This document shows, one piece after another, positions 27,316 through 36,372 of a stretch of DNA of 64,000 nt. Made by a program: the position numbers and the translations under genes. The notes beneath the pieces are model-generated. The model made no database searches, was not told the origin of the DNA, and saw only the letters and a program-made list of their open reading frames with translations. Position 1 is the first letter of the stretch. Every line of letters starts with the position of its first letter. This stretch comes from Frigidibacter sp. ROC022 (lineage in GTDB: Bacteria; Pseudomonadota; Alphaproteobacteria; Rhodobacterales; Rhodobacteraceae), in assembly GCF_024723735.1 (NCBI RefSeq), contig NZ_JANQDU010000004.1, forward strand, positions 310,001 to 374,000. The letters are read 5' to 3'.

Positions 27316-28554
27316 ATGACCAGAATAATCTCGGTGCTTGGCGCTTTAGCCGGCGTGGCGACACTGGCCGGAACTGCCAATGCGGAAGATCTTACGATCT
27401 GGACGCTGAACTATTCATCCGATGCGCAGGTCGCAGCGCTGGACGCCAGCGAGGCGCGGTTCGAGGCATCGCATCCGGGCGTCAATGTCGAAATCGTCAA
27501 GCGCGGTACCGACGAACACAAGACCGCGCTGCGCGTCGCGGCCGGTTCGGACACCGGCCCGGATGTCTATTTCATGTGGGCCGGTCTCGGGCTCGGCGGT
27601 GAGTATGTAAAGGCGGGTCTCAGCCTGGACCTGACCAAGTATTACGAAAAATACGGCTGGTCCGACCGCGTCTCGACGCCGTCGCTGGCCTTTGTCGAGG
27701 CCTACGGTCCCGGCATGAACGGTGCGCCCTATCGGTTCACCGGCGAGGCCGTCTACTACAACAAGTCGCTCTACGAGAAAGCCGGCATCACCTCGGAACC
27801 GCAGACCTATGAAGAACTGGTGGCGGCTGCGGAAAAGCTGAAGGAGGCGGGGATCCCGGCCTTTACCTTCGGCGGTACCGTCAACTGGCATGTCATGCGC
27901 CTGATGGATGTGCTGCTGGAAACCACCTGCGGTGCCGAAACGCATGATGCCCTGACCGGCATGACGCTCGACTGGAGCACCACGCCCTGCGCGACGGAAG
28001 CCTTCCAGGAACTCAAGATGTGGTCGGAGAACTACATTCTGTCGCCCTTCATGGGCATCGACAATCGCCAGTCCACCAGCCTGTTCCTGTCGGGCCGCGC
28101 GGCGATGATGCTGGAAGGCGACTGGCAGGTGAATGTCATCAAGGAAGGCGCCAATCTCGACGACTTTGCCGTCTATCCCTTCCCGACCGGGACGGGGCGG
28201 CTCTATGGCTTTGCCGAGTATCTCTACATCTCGACCAAATCGAAGAACCCCGATCTGGCGGCGGAGTTCCTGGACATGTTCAGTTCGACCGAGTTCCAGG
28301 AAGAGATCAAGGGGGCCTTCGGCGCGCTTTCGGTCAACAAGTCGGTGGAACTGGGCGACGACGTTCCGGATCTCTACAAGACCTGGAAAGAGATCTTCGC
28401 CACGGCCAACGGTACCTTCGTCAATGGCGATCAGGCCTTCCCGCTGGATGTCACCACGGAATATTTCCGGATCATCAACGAGGTGGCTTCGGGCAACATG
28501 GAGCCGCAGGCGGCTGCGACGGCCATGCAGGTCTTCATCAGCAATCGCTCCTGA
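27316..28554 (+). CDS. Carbohydrate ABC transporter substrate-binding protein (family 1)
   Basis: Periplasmic sugar-binding protein of 412 aa (SBP_bac_1, MalE-like). The Sec signal peptide (MTRIISVLGALAGVATLAGTANAED, seen as MTRIISVLGALAG to ANA-ED) is cleaved near residue 24. The mature part starts LTIWTLNYSS and contains the ligand-domain GRAAMMLEGDW motif. It heads an operon with two permeases, a candidate glycosidase and an ATPase, so the ligand is probably an oligosaccharide or glycoside. Confidence 0.93.
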   Translation: MTRIISVLGALAGVATLAGTANAEDLTIWTLNYSSDAQVAALDASEARFEASHPGVNVEIVKRGTDEHKTALRVAAGSDTGPDVYFMWAGLGLGGEYVKAGLSLDLTKYYEKYGWSDRVSTPSLAFVEAYGPGMNGAPYRFTGEAVYYNKSLYEKAGITSEPQTYEELVAAAEKLKEAGIPAFTFGGTVNWHVMRLMDVLLETTCGAETHDALTGMTLDWSTTPCATEAFQELKMWSENYILSPFMGIDNRQSTSLFLSGRAAMMLEGDWQVNVIKEGANLDDFAVYPFPTGTGRLYGFAEYLYISTKSKNPDLAAEFLDMFSSTEFQEEIKGAFGALSVNKSVELGDDVPDLYKTWKEIFATANGTFVNGDQAFPLDVTTEYFRIINEVASGNMEPQAAATAMQVFISNRS

Positions 28555-28563
28555 CCTGAACGA

Positions 28564-28592
28564 GGCCCGCGGCCATCTTTGGCTCGCGGGCC
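28564..28592 (+). other. GC-rich intercistronic hairpin after the binding-protein gene
   Basis: Inverted repeat GGCCCGCG / CGCGGGCC (8 bp, with a further inner CC/GG pair) starting 9 nt after the stop of the binding-protein gene, with no T-run. Third example of this arrangement in the window. Confidence 0.6.
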
Positions 28593-28616
28593 ACTCTCCG
28601 ACAAGGCTGTCTGCCG

Positions 28617-29546
28617 ATGCGCAGCGCCACTGCCCAGGCTCGTCACATGTCGCGGATATCGCACCTGCAATCTCCGAGGGCTCAGGCCCTCATTCTGCTG
28701 GCGCCTGCCATTGGCATCTACACGATCTTCGCGATCTGGCCGATGATCGAGGTCGTGATCCTCAGCTTCCAGCGCTGGAACGGATTGGACGCGGACCGGG
28801 TCTGGGCCGGCCTCGAGAACTACAGATACATTTTCGCCGATGATCCGGTCTACTGGATCGCGTTCAAGAACACGGTGATCTGGACGGTGCTGTCGGTGAT
28901 CTTTCCGCCCCTGGTCGGGCTGCTGCTGGCACTGGGACTGAACGAGAAGATGTTCGCGCGCGGCGCTATGCGGGCGATCTACTATCTGCCCGTCATCATC
29001 GCCCCGATCGCCGTCGCGACGATGTGGCGCTGGATGTATGACCCTTTCTTCGGTCTCTTCAACCAGATCATGACCGGCATGGGGCTGCAGGGTTGGATTC
29101 AGGACTGGCTCGGCGACCGTGACGTGGCCCTCTACTCGATGTTCATCGCCTACATCTGGCAGCATGTCGGGTTTTCGATGGTGCTGTTCCTGGCCGGGCT
29201 GCAGGGCGTCGACCGAAGCCTGGTCGAGGCAGCCCGGATCGACGGCGCAAGCCGTTGGCAGGTGTTCCGCTATGTCACGCTGCCGGCGCTGCAGGTGACG
29301 ATGACCATCGTCATCGTGCTGTCCACGATTTCCTCTCTCAAGGCCTTCGACATCGTCTATGGCATGACCGGCGGGGGCCCGGCGCAATCGACCCAGATGC
29401 TGGCGATGTGGGCCTTTACCCAATCCATGCAGATATTCGACTTTGGCCGCGGTTCCGCGATTTCGGTGACCCTGCTGCTGATCACCCTGGCGGTCGTCGT
29501 GCCCTACCTGCGCTGGTCGCAGAAACGCGAGGATGCTGCCCGATGA
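28617..29546 (+). CDS. Carbohydrate ABC transporter permease (MalF/UgpA type)
   Basis: Membrane subunit of 309 aa with six helices, starting at ATG 28617 (an in-frame ATG at 28647 is an alternative). The EAA loop is EAARIDGASRWQVFRYVTLP near residue 205, followed by the MTGGGPAQST segment common to this family. It overlaps the next permease by 4 nt. Confidence 0.93.
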   Translation: MRSATAQARHMSRISHLQSPRAQALILLAPAIGIYTIFAIWPMIEVVILSFQRWNGLDADRVWAGLENYRYIFADDPVYWIAFKNTVIWTVLSVIFPPLVGLLLALGLNEKMFARGAMRAIYYLPVIIAPIAVATMWRWMYDPFFGLFNQIMTGMGLQGWIQDWLGDRDVALYSMFIAYIWQHVGFSMVLFLAGLQGVDRSLVEAARIDGASRWQVFRYVTLPALQVTMTIVIVLSTISSLKAFDIVYGMTGGGPAQSTQMLAMWAFTQSMQIFDFGRGSAISVTLLLITLAVVVPYLRWSQKREDAAR

Positions 29547-30415
29547 GCGCCACGACCACCTTTGAAGAGGACAACATCACCCCGGCGCGTCGTCGCGACC
29601 CGCTGCTGGTCGTTCTCTGGGTCGCGCTGGTGACGGTGGCGGCGATCTGGGTCGCCCCCTTCGTCTTCATCACTTTCACGGCGATGAAGTCCAATAGCGA
29701 CGTGATGACCACATCGGCCTTCTCGCCGCCCACCGATATCGCCTGGGAGAACTTCTCGGGGGCCTGGAAGAAAGGCAACTTTTCCAACACCTTTCTCAAC
29801 AGCGTCATCATCACCGCCGTCAAGGTTCCACTGGGGTTGCTGATTTCGGCGATGGCGGCCTATGCGCTGGCCCGGATCCGGCTTCGCTGGGGCAGGTTCC
29901 TGCTGGTCTTCGTCCTGTTCGGCGCGATGATCCCGTTCCAGGTCATGCTGGCGCCTCTGTTCACCTTGGTTAACAGTCTGGGCCTGATCGATACCTATAT
30001 CGGCGTGATCCTGCCCTACCTGGCCTTCGGCGTGCCTTATCAGGTCTTCATCCTGCACGGCTTCTTCCGCGCCGTCCCGAAAGAGCTGAGCGAGGCCGCG
30101 CTGATCGATGGCGCGTCGCATTTCACCGTATTCCGGCGCATCTTCCTGCCGATTTCGCTGCCGGTCCTGGCGGCGCTGCTGATCCTCGACTTCGTGGCCA
30201 CCTGGAACGAATTCGCAATGGCCCTGGTGCTGCTGCAGAACAAGAACATGTGGACGCTGCCGCTGGGGCTGATGTCCTTTCAGGGCCAGTTCTCGAACAG
30301 CTACGGGCAACTCAACGCCGCCATCGTGATGACCGTCCTGCCGGCCGTCATCGTTTACCTGATCTTCCAGAGGTATTTCGTGAGCGGCCTGACGTCGGGC
30401 GCGGTGAAGGGCTAA
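29543..30415 (+). CDS. Carbohydrate ABC transporter permease (MalG/UgpE type)
   Basis: Second permease, 290 aa from ATG 29543 (ATGA overlap with the previous gene). It has the EAA loop EAALIDGASHFTVFRRIFLP around residue 190 and the C-terminal QRYFVSGLTSGAVKG ending typical of CUT1 permeases. A short 30-nt space with AAGGAG leads to the glycosidase gene. Confidence 0.93.
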   Translation: MSATTTFEEDNITPARRRDPLLVVLWVALVTVAAIWVAPFVFITFTAMKSNSDVMTTSAFSPPTDIAWENFSGAWKKGNFSNTFLNSVIITAVKVPLGLLISAMAAYALARIRLRWGRFLLVFVLFGAMIPFQVMLAPLFTLVNSLGLIDTYIGVILPYLAFGVPYQVFILHGFFRAVPKELSEAALIDGASHFTVFRRIFLPISLPVLAALLILDFVATWNEFAMALVLLQNKNMWTLPLGLMSFQGQFSNSYGQLNAAIVMTVLPAVIVYLIFQRYFVSGLTSGAVKG

Positions 30416-30445
30416 TTGTGTTAACAAAACCAAGGAGATAAACGG

Positions 30446-31975
30446 ATGAGCCGTCAGACAATAGCGTGCTGGGACATCTATGAATTCAGCGCCCAGGGCC
30501 CGTCAGGAGGCAATCCGTTTCTTGATGTGAGCTTCGACGCCGAGTTCAGTCTGGGAAACCGGCGCATCAAGGTGCCGGGCTTCTATGACGGGGATGGCAC
30601 CTACCGCGTGCGCTTTTGCCCGGACACGACGGGCGACTGGGACATGCGCACTTACTCGGATGCCGAGGAACTGGACGGGTTGACCGACGGCTTCACGGTG
30701 ACCGAGGCGCGGAAAGGTGTTCACGGGCCGGTCCGGGTCCGCAACCGGTACCACTTCGCCTATGCCGATGGCACAGCCTACAAGCCCTTCGGCACCACCT
30801 GCTATGCGTGGACCCATCAGCCGCTGGAGATGCAGGCAGAGACTCTGAAGACGCTGGAAACCGCCGGCTTCAACAAGATCCGAATGGGCGTGTTTCCGAA
30901 GAGCTATCCCTACAACGCCAACCCCGCGCTGCATGCCATTTTCGAGAAGACGGGCCCGGGCGAGGCCGAGATGGACTTTGACCGGCCCAATCCCGAAGCT
31001 TTCCGCCATTTCGAGACCCAGATCGGCAAGTTGGCCGAGATGGGCATCGAGGCCGATGTCATCCTGTTCCACCCCTATGACCGCTGGGGCTATGCCGACA
31101 TGTCGGCTGAACAGGATTGCCGGTTTCTCAAGTATCTGGCCGCCCGGATTTCGGCCTATCGCAACGTCTGGTGGTCGCTGGCAAACGAATATGACTTCCT
31201 GCTGAACACCAAGCCGATGGAGCTTTGGCATCGGTTCTTCCATGTTCTGGAAGAGAACGATCACCTTCAGCACCTGCGCTCGATCCACAACGGCAATCCA
31301 GCGCTGAACTACGATCACCGCCTGCCCTGGGTGACCCATGTCTGCATTCAGCATTGGGACGTGAAGCAGACCCCGCTGTGGCGTGATGCCTATGGCAAGC
31401 CGGTCATCAACGACGAGCCCGAATATGAAGGCAATCTGTACCAGAGCTGGGGGAACATATCCGCCGAAGAGCTGACCCATCGGTTCTGGATCACCACGGT
31501 TCGGGGCGGTTATGCCGGGCATGGCGAGACCTACAACGACCCCGATGACCTGATCTGGTGGGCGAAGGGCGGCAAGCTGCATGGCGAGGCCTGGAAACGG
31601 ATCAAGTTCCTGCGCGAGTTGCTGGAACAGGATGTCGAACACGGGCTGGAGCCCATGGGATCATACTACGCGTTCCCATTCGGTCGTATCTCGGCGGGTA
31701 TGGACGGGGAGAACGGCACCCGGTTCATCTATTTCGGCGAGCATCAGCCGGCGCGTTGGACCACCGGCCTGCCGGCCGATGGCGGAGAATACGATGTCGA
31801 TCTGATTGACACCTGGGCCATGACCATCGAGCCGGCCAAGATCGTCGAAGCGCATGTGCCGCCGCCGACCCGGCATGGCAACGTCACCCGCGGTGGCGTC
31901 GCCGATGCCGATTTCGGTGTGGAACTGCCGGGCCGCCCGCGGCTCGCGCTGCGCATTCGTCCGCGTCAAACCTAG
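30446..31975 (+). CDS. DUF5060/DUF4038-like glycoside hydrolase, possibly GH140-type apiosidase
   Basis: Cytoplasmic protein of 509 aa with no signal peptide. Residues about 1-90 form a DUF5060-like beta domain (VPGFYDGDGTYRVRFCPDTTGDW). A TIM-barrel follows from about residue 100 (YKPFGTTCYAWTHQ) with LHHYDRWG-like and catalytic-looking acids in WWSLANEYDF and INDEPEYEGN, which match the acid/base and nucleophile placement of clan-A style glycosidases. Related DUF4038 proteins include GH140 apiosidases. It sits inside an ABC importer operon, so it probably cleaves imported glycosides in the cytosol. The family call is from motif memory, so the substrate remains open. Confidence 0.65.
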   Translation: MSRQTIACWDIYEFSAQGPSGGNPFLDVSFDAEFSLGNRRIKVPGFYDGDGTYRVRFCPDTTGDWDMRTYSDAEELDGLTDGFTVTEARKGVHGPVRVRNRYHFAYADGTAYKPFGTTCYAWTHQPLEMQAETLKTLETAGFNKIRMGVFPKSYPYNANPALHAIFEKTGPGEAEMDFDRPNPEAFRHFETQIGKLAEMGIEADVILFHPYDRWGYADMSAEQDCRFLKYLAARISAYRNVWWSLANEYDFLLNTKPMELWHRFFHVLEENDHLQHLRSIHNGNPALNYDHRLPWVTHVCIQHWDVKQTPLWRDAYGKPVINDEPEYEGNLYQSWGNISAEELTHRFWITTVRGGYAGHGETYNDPDDLIWWAKGGKLHGEAWKRIKFLRELLEQDVEHGLEPMGSYYAFPFGRISAGMDGENGTRFIYFGEHQPARWTTGLPADGGEYDVDLIDTWAMTIEPAKIVEAHVPPPTRHGNVTRGGVADADFGVELPGRPRLALRIRPRQT

Positions 31976-31985
31976 GGAGATCGCG

Positions 31986-33086
31986 ATGGCGACGGTTCAG
32001 GTCCGGGACCTCAAGAAATCCTATGGTGCCGCCGAGGTCATCCATGGGGTCTCGATGGATATCTCGCATGGCGAGTTTGTCATACTCGTCGGCCCTTCGG
32101 GCTGCGGAAAATCCACGTTGTTGCGAATGATCGCAGGGCTGGAGGATATCTCGGGCGGCACTGTTTCGATCGGCGACCGGGTGGTCAACGCCCTGTCGCC
32201 GAAAGAACGCAACATCGCGATGGTGTTTCAGAACTACGCGCTCTATCCGCAGATGACCGTGGCGCAGAACCTGGGCTTCTCGCTGGAAATCTCAAGCGTT
32301 CCCAAGGCCACGATCCGCCAGAAGGTCGCCGATGCCGCCGAAATCCTGGGATTGACGTCCTTGCTCGACCGCAAGCCGTCGCAGCTGTCGGGCGGGCAGC
32401 GGCAGCGTGTCGCCATGGGCCGCGCCATCGTCCGTGACCCGGATGTGTTTCTGTTCGATGAACCGCTGTCGAATCTCGACGCAAAACTCCGGGTCAGGAT
32501 GCGCGCCGAAATCAAGGCCCTGCATCAGCGTCTTGGCACGACCGTCGTCTATGTCACGCATGACCAGGTCGAAGCGATGACCATGGCCGACCGCATCGTG
32601 GTGCTGCGGGCCGGAAGCATCGAGCAGGTCGGGGCGCCTCTGGACCTCTATGACGAACCGGCGAACATGTTTGTTGCCGGATTCCTTGGGTCCCCGTCGA
32701 TGAATTTCCTCAAGGGAGAGCTGGTGCCCGGCTCGGCGGCTCGGATGCAGCTCGAGTCCGGCGAAACGCTGGCGCTGGCGGCGCGGCCGGAAGGCGTGGT
32801 TTCAGATGTTGTTCTGGGCCTTCGGCCGCAGGACATGGCGATCGACCCCGAAAGGGGCACCCCCGCGAAGGTCATGGTCGTTGAACCGACGGGAAGCGAC
32901 ACGCATGTTCTGGCGATGATCGGCGATACCGAAATCGCCTGTGTCCTGGACGGGCGGCCCGGGATCGCCGCCGGCGAGATGGTGCCGCTGTCATTCGCGT
33001 CCGACAAGGTGCATTTCTTCGACCCGAAGACCGAGGCGCGCCTGACGACAACCGGCCTGAGCCGGGCCGGGGCAGGCCCGGCCTGA
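31986..33086 (+). CDS. Carbohydrate ABC transporter ATP-binding protein (UgpC/MalK/MsmX type)
   Basis: ATPase of 366 aa from ATG 31986 (GGGAG upstream; a longer in-frame start lies in the preceding gene). Walker A is GPSGCGKST near residue 37, signature LSGGQRQRVAMGRAIVRD and Walker B VFLFDEPLSNLDAKLR. The C-terminal half has the TOBE/MalK-like regulatory folds (GLRPQDMAID). It ends 2 nt from the convergent kinase gene. Confidence 0.94.
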   Translation: MATVQVRDLKKSYGAAEVIHGVSMDISHGEFVILVGPSGCGKSTLLRMIAGLEDISGGTVSIGDRVVNALSPKERNIAMVFQNYALYPQMTVAQNLGFSLEISSVPKATIRQKVADAAEILGLTSLLDRKPSQLSGGQRQRVAMGRAIVRDPDVFLFDEPLSNLDAKLRVRMRAEIKALHQRLGTTVVYVTHDQVEAMTMADRIVVLRAGSIEQVGAPLDLYDEPANMFVAGFLGSPSMNFLKGELVPGSAARMQLESGETLALAARPEGVVSDVVLGLRPQDMAIDPERGTPAKVMVVEPTGSDTHVLAMIGDTEIACVLDGRPGIAAGEMVPLSFASDKVHFFDPKTEARLTTTGLSRAGAGPA

Positions 33087-33088
33087 GC

Positions 33089-34555
33089 TCAGGCGCGCAG
33101 CGCCCGCCGGATTGCCGCCTGCCATTGCTCCAGGATCGCGCTGCGGTTCTCGGGCGCGCGGGGGTCGAACCGGTCCTCGTGGGTGTCCGGGTCCGGGGAC
33201 AGGGCGTGGCCGATCGTCTCGAAGGCCATTGCCGCCGCGCCCATCGCCCCGATCTCGGCCAGGTCGCGGCGCAGCACGCGCCGGTCCAGCAGGTCGGCCT
33301 GCAATTGCATCAGGAATGGGTTGGCCGAGGCGCCGCCATCGGCGCGCAGCTCGTCCAGCGTCCGGCCGATGTCCCGTTCCATCGCGGTGAAGACATCCGC
33401 GACCTGCAGGGCAATCGCCTCGAAGGTCGCGCGGGCCAGATGTGCCGGCTTGCTGCCCAGCGTCAGCCCCTCGACCGATCCGGTGGCGCGGTCGTTCCAG
33501 TGCGGCGCGCCGAGGCCGGCCAGCGCCGGAACGAATGTCACGCCGCCGGAGTCCGGCACCGTTTCGGCCAGGTCCGACAGGGCGCGGGCATCGTCCAATC
33601 CCATCATCGTCGCCATGTAGGCCGCGGCCTGGGCAGAGACGGTGATGTTGCCTTCGATCGCGTGGGCGGTCCCGGCCCGCGTCGTCCAGGCGATCGTCCC
33701 CGACAATCCGTGCCGCGAGGCGATGCGCTCGGGCGTCAGGGTCATCAGGGACGAGCCGGTGCCATAGGTGGCCTTGACGATGCCGGGACCGCGAACACCG
33801 TGCCCGTAGAGCGCGGCATGGCTGTCGCCCAGCATCGCCAGGATCGGCACGCCGGCGGGAAGGGCGCAGGCGTCTTCGTCCGTCTCGCCGAAGCGGCTGT
33901 CCGAGGCCATCGGGCGCGGCAGAACCTCCAGCGGTGCGCCGAAGATGCGGCCCAACTCGGCGTCCCATTCCAGCGTCTCGGTATTGAACAGCTGGGTGCG
34001 CGAGGCGTTCGAATGGTCGGTGGCGAAACTCTTGCCGCCGGTCAGGTTCCACAGCAGCCAGGAGTCGACGGTGCCGGCACGCAGCTTTCCCGCCTGAAGC
34101 AGGGCCGCGGCCTCGGGGACTTCCCGCACCACCCATGCCAGCTTGCTGGCCGGAAACAGCGGGTTGATCGCCAGGCCGGTGGCGGCCTCGACCACCGGGT
34201 TCATTCCGCCCGAATGCAGCGCGGCGCAGGCTTCGGCGGTGCGGCGGCATTGCCAGAGGATCGCGGGGGCGGCCGGGGCGCCGGTCTCGGCATCCCAGGT
34301 CACCAATGTCTCGCGCTGGTTGGCAATCGCGATCCCGGCAACCTCGACCCCGGGTTGCTGGCGCAGGAGATCCGCGATGACCGTCTGCACGCTCTGCCAG
34401 ATCTCCAGCGCCGATTGCTGGGCCCAGCCCGGTGCCGGGTAGTCCGAGGCCAGCGGTGCCGAGGCGCGGGCCAGAACCGTTCCATCGGCCGAGACCAGCA
34501 ATGCCTTCGAGTTCGTGGTCCCCTGGTCGATGGCCAGAATGCAGGGGCTGCCCAT
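33089..34555 (-). CDS. FGGY-family carbohydrate kinase
   Basis: Sugar kinase of 488 aa from ATG 34555. The N-terminal ATP-site motif AIDQGTTNSKALLV and the second-domain YGTGSSLM and GLGAPHWNDRATG motifs are typical of xylulo-/glycero-/erythritol-kinase FGGY proteins. It is the last gene of an isomerase-transketolase-kinase operon on the minus strand. In the apiose pathway a kinase of this family phosphorylates apulose; that role fits the neighbours but is not proven by sequence. A 1-nt gap separates it from the upstream transketolase subunit. Confidence 0.9.
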   Translation of the reverse strand: MGSPCILAIDQGTTNSKALLVSADGTVLARASAPLASDYPAPGWAQQSALEIWQSVQTVIADLLRQQPGVEVAGIAIANQRETLVTWDAETGAPAAPAILWQCRRTAEACAALHSGGMNPVVEAATGLAINPLFPASKLAWVVREVPEAAALLQAGKLRAGTVDSWLLWNLTGGKSFATDHSNASRTQLFNTETLEWDAELGRIFGAPLEVLPRPMASDSRFGETDEDACALPAGVPILAMLGDSHAALYGHGVRGPGIVKATYGTGSSLMTLTPERIASRHGLSGTIAWTTRAGTAHAIEGNITVSAQAAAYMATMMGLDDARALSDLAETVPDSGGVTFVPALAGLGAPHWNDRATGSVEGLTLGSKPAHLARATFEAIALQVADVFTAMERDIGRTLDELRADGGASANPFLMQLQADLLDRRVLRRDLAEIGAMGAAAMAFETIGHALSPDPDTHEDRFDPRAPENRSAILEQWQAAIRRALRA

Positions 34556-34556
34556 G

Positions 34557-35513
34557 TCAGGCCTTCCGGGACAGGGCGCGGCGGGCGGCGGCGGCAATGC
34601 CGCTGGCGCTCAACCCGAAATGGTCGAACAGCCATTCGACCGATCCGGTCGGCACAAAGCCCGGAAAACCGACCATCTCGATCGGCACCGGTTGGTTGCG
34701 GCTGGTCAGCTCGGCCACCGCGCCGCCCAGGCCGCCGCGCACGCTGGCTTCTTCGACGGTGACGATTGCGCCGGTCTTGGCAGCCGCCAGCACGGCCTCT
34801 TCATCCAGCGGGTTGATCGTGGCCATGTTCAGAACCCGCGCCTCGATCCCTTCACCGGCCAGCGCCTCGGCTGCCGCCAGTGCCAGGTGGACGGTGGTTC
34901 CGCAGGCGATGATCGCGACATGGCCGCCGGTCCGCAGGGTTTCGGCCTTGCCGACCCGGAACTCGCGGTTCGGCCGGGACAGTTCCGGCACCGGCATCCG
35001 GCTGACGCGGATGAAGACCGGCCCTTCATGCGCCGCCGCCCAACGCACCGCCTCGGAGGTTTCCCAGGGGTCGGAGGGCACGATCAGTGTCAGGTTGTTG
35101 AGCACCCGCAGCCAGGCCAGATCCTCGATCGAGTGATGCGTCGGGCCGAGCTCGCCATAGGCGATCCCCGAGGATTGGCCGACCAGCTTCACATTGTAGT
35201 TGGAATAGGCCACATCCGCCTTGATCTGCTCCAGCGCCCGCCCGGTCAGAAAGCAGGAGGCACCCGAGACAAAGGGGATGCGCCCGCCGTTCGCCAACCC
35301 GGCGCCGACGCCGACCATGGTCTGTTCGGCGATGCCGACATTGATCAGCCGGTCGGGAAAGGCCTTCTGGAACCCGCCCAGCTTGGACGAGCCGACCGAG
35401 TCGTTGACCACCGCGACGATCCGCGGATCGGCGGCGGCCAGCTCCTCGAGCGTCTGCACGAATGCATTGCGACAGTCGAAGGTGGCGGCTGGTTTGGGTG
35501 CGGGGTCGGCCAT
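34557..35513 (-). CDS. Transketolase C-terminal (beta) subunit, AptB-like
   Basis: Split transketolase C-half of 318 aa containing the pyrimidine-binding and C-terminal domains. The conserved Glu of the ThDP-activating motif is in VGIAEQTMVGVGAGL, and GPTHHSIEDLAWLR follows as in other split enzymes. Its ATG overlaps the stop of the N-terminal subunit by 1 nt. Split transketolases beside sugar kinases occur in the apulose-4-phosphate (AptAB) pathway, which yields xylulose-5-phosphate and dihydroxyacetone phosphate. Confidence 0.9.
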   Translation of the reverse strand: MADPAPKPAATFDCRNAFVQTLEELAAADPRIVAVVNDSVGSSKLGGFQKAFPDRLINVGIAEQTMVGVGAGLANGGRIPFVSGASCFLTGRALEQIKADVAYSNYNVKLVGQSSGIAYGELGPTHHSIEDLAWLRVLNNLTLIVPSDPWETSEAVRWAAAHEGPVFIRVSRMPVPELSRPNREFRVGKAETLRTGGHVAIIACGTTVHLALAAAEALAGEGIEARVLNMATINPLDEEAVLAAAKTGAIVTVEEASVRGGLGGAVAELTSRNQPVPIEMVGFPGFVPTGSVEWLFDHFGLSASGIAAAARRALSRKA

Positions 35514-36358
35514 CAGACCAGCTCCTCCATCGCGATGTTGAACTGCTCGGTATTGGGAATGCCGTGGTGCCATGACGCCTGGTTCTCCATGAAGGACACG
35601 CCCTTTCCCTTGACGGTATTGGCGATCACGCAAAGCGGCTTTTCCCGGGCCCCCACGGGCGCGCCCAACACATCCAGAAGCGCGGCATGGTCGTGACCAT
35701 CCACCATTTCGACATGCCAGCCAAAGGCGCGGAACTTGTCGTCCAGCGGGTCCAGGCCGTTGGTTGCCTCGGTCTCGGCGCCCTGCTGCAGCCGGTTGCG
35801 ATCGACGATCAGGGTCAGGTTGCGCAGCTTGCGGTGCCCGGCGGTCATCGCGGATTCCCAGTTCGAGCCTTCCTGCAATTCGCCGTCCCCGGTCAGCACA
35901 TAGGTCCGATAGCCGGCGCCGGTGACCTGGCCCGCGATCGCGATTCCGGTGGCCACCGGCACGCCGTGCCCCAACGGGCCGGTATTGGTCTCGACCCCCG
36001 GCAGGTAGTTGCGGTTCGGGTGCCCGTTCAGCATCGATTCCGGTTGCATGTAGCTGTTCAGCCAGTCCTCGGGAAAATAGCCCGCCGCTGCCAGCGCCGT
36101 GTAGAGCGCCCCGGTGGCATGGCCTTTCGACATGATGAAGCGGTCGCGCCCTTCCCAGGCAGGCTGGGCCGGATCGTAGCGCAGAACCCCGAAATACAGC
36201 GTTGCCAATGTGTCGATGGCCGAGAAGTCGCCGCCGGGGTGGCCCAGTCGCGCCTCATAGACCATGCGAAAGGCCCGGCGGCGCATCCAGAGCGCCTTTT
36301 CCCGGATCATCGGCAGCGGATCGTTCGGATGCGTCACGGTCGAATGTTGAGACGTCAT
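35513..36358 (-). CDS. Transketolase N-terminal (alpha) subunit, AptA-like
   Basis: ThDP-binding half of a split transketolase, 281 aa from ATG 36358 (GAGGG upstream). An ATG at 36373 overlaps the isomerase stop but has no clear ribosome-binding site. It has LGHPGGDFSAID at the N-terminus, FIMSKGHATGALY, and the GDGELQEGSNWE...VDRNRL stretch that forms the ThDP-Mg site. It works only with the C-terminal subunit encoded next to it. Confidence 0.9.
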   Translation of the reverse strand: MTSQHSTVTHPNDPLPMIREKALWMRRRAFRMVYEARLGHPGGDFSAIDTLATLYFGVLRYDPAQPAWEGRDRFIMSKGHATGALYTALAAAGYFPEDWLNSYMQPESMLNGHPNRNYLPGVETNTGPLGHGVPVATGIAIAGQVTGAGYRTYVLTGDGELQEGSNWESAMTAGHRKLRNLTLIVDRNRLQQGAETEATNGLDPLDDKFRAFGWHVEMVDGHDHAALLDVLGAPVGAREKPLCVIANTVKGKGVSFMENQASWHHGIPNTEQFNIAMEELV

Positions 36359-36372
36359 GGCATTATCCCTCA

